Part shown: positions 3,555-5,679 of the stretch, piece by piece
Layout: every line of letters starts with the position of its first letter
Numbering within the stretch: the stretch's first letter is position 1
NCBI GenBank assembly: GCA_014379485.1
Contig: JACMLS010000712.1
Location: 1-5,679, forward strand
Direction of reading: 5' to 3'
DNA from: Bacteroidia bacterium
Lineage (GTDB): Bacteria > Bacteroidota > Bacteroidia > B-17B0 > Aurantibacillaceae
DNA: 5,679 nt
Translations under genes and position numbers: made by a program
Notes under the pieces: model-generated
The model's input: the letters and a program-made list of their open reading frames with translations, nothing else
What the model was told of the DNA's origin: nothing
Database searches by the model: none

Positions 3555-5679
3555 TTACTGCTTCAATAATTTTTTGTAAACAATACCTGCTTCTGTTCTT
3601 ATTTTAAGATGATAAACACCTGCTGCAAGCTCTGAAAAAGAAAGTGTGTAAGAATTTACATTGTTTACTTTTTCGCCTATGATCAGTTGTCCTATTGAAT
3701 TATAAAGTTCAACAGAGCTGATGCGCGAAGCTGAGCGAATTTGTGTTTCATGACTTACAGGGTTTGGTGCAACGGTTACAGAATTTGATAAAGCGTTTTC
3801 TGCAAAACCAATTCCTCCCTGTGCAATTCCTTTTACGTTTGAGCGCGATGTGTTTACAATTGCGCGTGCAGGATCGCAGCTTATTCCCCAAATTGTTTCT
3901 ACGTAATAACTTGCATTTGGAAAAGTAGCGAAACCAGGATCAACAATTGTTTGCTGTGTACCTGCAGTAAATGCAACCTGTACCCAAACACCTGTGCTAA
4001 GGTTATCGCGCATCAGTACATAGTTGTTTACGGGATTAGCTGTGTTTTCTATTGTATACAAAGGGTTCCAGGTATACTGCCCGCCACCGGCATAAATAAT
4101 GTAGATGGTATTGTGGTAATTACTTAATCCACCTTGCAAACCGCAGGTATCTACAGTAGCAAGTTTATAACGTTTTGTGGTAGCGTTTGGATTTGCATAT
4201 AAAACGGTGTCGTAATCATGGTACTCGCCCAAACTATCGTAGGCAACTGTACCAATATGTTTGTAAATATTGGTTACGTCTTCTCTGTAAATTTTAAAAC
4301 TGTCAACTCCTGACACAGTTGTTTTATCCCAATAAATAATATTGTGTGTACTTGTAGAATCTACAGTTACCATACAAATATCAGGGGTAACGGTAGATGT
4401 TGCAATATTGCTTGCAATAAAAACATCTCCGTCAGTATCTGTGGTGGTAAGTGTAATACCAGCAAATGTAATTGAAGGAGAATAGAACTCGCCTGCAATG
4501 TAAAGCGCATTATTTGGTCCGGTAGCAATTGCATCGCCAAAATCCTGTCTGGTATCTCCGGCTGTTCTTGCCCAATTCAAATATCCGTTTGAGCTTTTAT
4601 ATTTAGCAACAAAAATATCATACACAGTATCTCCGCCTCCGTAAGTAACCAAAGAGTTGTTGTAAAGAGTAACAGGACCAAGTTTTAAAGAATCAGAATT
4701 GTAAAATCCTATTATGTATGGATTTCCAGCTGCATCTAATCTTACAGAGCTACCCTGGCTATAAGTATAATCATTTCCTATTATACCATTTGCCCATAGT
4801 GCTGTTCCGTTTGCATCATACTTTGCAATGTATGCTTCATAAGATGCATTTGGATTAACAACAGTAATAGTACCAAAGGTTCCGTTAGTGTTATATCCTA
4901 AATAACCTGTAATAAAAGAATTTCCGGCTGCGTCTGTTGCAAGGCTTAAACACTGGTCGTTATCACTTGAACCTGCAGTTCTGACCCACTGCGGTGTTCC
5001 GTTCATATCTAATTTTGCAAGAAAAATATCGTTGTAACTGTTTAACGGAAGTATGATTGAACCGAACTGAATATTTGTAGAACCAAAACTTCCTCCTACA
5101 TAAACGTTTCCGGCAGCATCAACACCTACACCGTAACCAAGATCGTCATAGTCTCCGGTTCCGCAGGTTATCCATTGTGAGTTACCGTTGGCATCAAATT
5201 TTGCAACAAAAACGTCCTGAGAATTTGCACCGTCTAAATTTGGTGTACTGTCAGTTCCGCAAACAATGTAAGTAGATGAAAAGGTTCCGGTAACATATGC
5301 GTTTCCTGCCGCATCTGTTGTAAGACCATAAGCCCTGTCAATATCATCTCCTCCCAATAATTTTGCCCAAAGAACTGTGCCTAAACTATCATATTTCACC
5401 AAAAAACCATCCCAATAAGAACGGTTTACTAATTTAATAGGGCTGGTGCCAAATGAAAGTGTATCTGAATTAAAATATCCGGTAACAAATACGTTTCCGT
5501 TTGCATCAGTGGCAACGCCTCTTGCGCGCATTTCGTTATTACCACCGGCTTTTTTTGCCCACTTAAAAGTACCGCAGGCATCATACTTTACCAAAAACAT
5601 TTCTGCACCGTAATTAAAAAAAGTTGCAGGCTGGTTAGTAAGCGTGGTGGTTCCGAAAACTATTGAGTTAGAATAAAAA
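3555..5679 (-). CDS. SBBP-repeat surface protein with FnIII-like and T9SS domains, 5' partial
   Basis: The first Met in the window (5598-5600) is internal. The frame continues upstream to 5678 with no stop and encodes more repeat sequence (YSNSIVFGTTTLT..., then NYGAE before the Met). At least 707 residues are present, and the signal peptide lies outside. Numbering from that Met, SBBP units recur about every 65 residues: DANGNVFVTG (32), DAAGNAYVTG (96), DAAGNVYVGG (161), DAAGNSFITG (223), DAAGNPYIIG (289) and a divergent copy (361). They alternate with D-x-F-[LV]-A-K-[YLF]-D and W-A-x-x-x-GG turns. Residues about 405-500 look like a fibronectin-III domain (IIYWDKTT, FKIYRE, YKLATVD), and 505-592 resemble a second one. 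Residues about 605-681 (VAPNPVS, VELYNSIGQ, AAGVYHLKI, YKKLLKQ) are a T9SS sorting domain. It is probably an exported surface propeller protein of unknown function. Confidence 0.9.
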   Translation of the reverse strand, partial: FYSNSIVFGTTTLTNQPATFFNYGAEMFLVKYDACGTFKWAKKAGGNNEMRARGVATDANGNVFVTGYFNSDTLSFGTSPIKLVNRSYWDGFLVKYDSLGTVLWAKLLGGDDIDRAYGLTTDAAGNAYVTGTFSSTYIVCGTDSTPNLDGANSQDVFVAKFDANGNSQWITCGTGDYDDLGYGVGVDAAGNVYVGGSFGSTNIQFGSIILPLNSYNDIFLAKLDMNGTPQWVRTAGSSDNDQCLSLATDAAGNSFITGYLGYNTNGTFGTITVVNPNASYEAYIAKYDANGTALWANGIIGNDYTYSQGSSVRLDAAGNPYIIGFYNSDSLKLGPVTLYNNSLVTYGGGDTVYDIFVAKYKSSNGYLNWARTAGDTRQDFGDAIATGPNNALYIAGEFYSPSITFAGITLTTTDTDGDVFIASNIATSTVTPDICMVTVDSTSTHNIIYWDKTTVSGVDSFKIYREDVTNIYKHIGTVAYDSLGEYHDYDTVLYANPNATTKRYKLATVDTCGLQGGLSNYHNTIYIIYAGGGQYTWNPLYTIENTANPVNNYVLMRDNLSTGVWVQVAFTAGTQQTIVDPGFATFPNASYYVETIWGISCDPARAIVNTSRSNVKGIAQGGIGFAENALSNSVTVAPNPVSHETQIRSASRISSVELYNSIGQLIIGEKVNNVNSYTLSFSELAAGVYHLKIRTEAGIVYKKLLKQ

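Noticed and set aside
5598..5600. The Met at 5598-5600 as the start of the second T9SS gene.
   Set aside because: In-frame repeat sequence continues upstream to the edge, and there is no signal peptide after this Met.
3555..5679. Regularly spaced repeats suggestive of a CRISPR array.
   Set aside because: The period is about 195 bases, degenerate at nucleotide level and in frame. They encode SBBP protein repeats.
1..5679. A mobile element, defence system or other undescribed gene system.
   Set aside because: There is no transposase, integrase, toxin, nuclease or reverse-transcriptase-like frame on either strand. All three genes are explained by known families.

Overview
The window looks like a chromosomal stretch from a member of the Bacteroidota (Bacteroidetes). 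The evidence is low G+C content, two large secreted proteins built from SBBP-type beta-propeller repeats that end in a type IX secretion system (T9SS, Por) C-terminal sorting domain, A-rich ribosome-binding regions in place of strong Shine-Dalgarno sites, and a candidate promoter near the TAnnTTTG consensus of this phylum. The genus cannot be fixed from the sequence. I see no rRNA, tRNA, CRISPR array, transposase or defence gene, and no convincing previously undescribed system. The unusual content is in the non-coding and duplicated DNA.

Layout. Positions 1-265 hold two imperfect copies of a unit made of an intrinsic terminator followed by a 21-bp palindrome, plus a possible 3' end of an upstream gene at 1-30. 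Positions 266-1153 (+) encode an alpha/beta-hydrolase lipoprotein with a complete Ser-Asp-His triad, followed at once by a terminator. Positions 1256-1387 are a second, decayed copy of the last 31 codons, stop codon and terminator of that hydrolase gene. This remnant has no start codon or nucleophile region. Positions 1426-3225 (-) encode a complete 599-residue SBBP/T9SS protein, convergent with the hydrolase and separated from it by a terminator that can work in both directions. Positions 3226-3554 are intergenic, with three REP-like GTCA..GAGCG elements, a small palindrome and a strong minus-strand terminator. Positions 3555-5679 (-) encode a second SBBP/T9SS protein with two fibronectin-III-like segments. 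Its reading frame stays open to the right edge, so the N-terminus lies outside the window.

How the genes relate. The two SBBP/T9SS proteins point the same way and share an architecture, but a strong terminator lies between them, so they are probably separate transcription units. Their repeats differ: DFDPG motifs occur in one and not in the other, so they are not a recent duplication. Both should be exported and attached to, or released from, the cell surface. Their molecular function is unknown. The hydrolase is probably an independent lipoprotein gene. Eroded duplicates on both of its sides suggest it is the intact survivor of a small tandem array; that history is inference.
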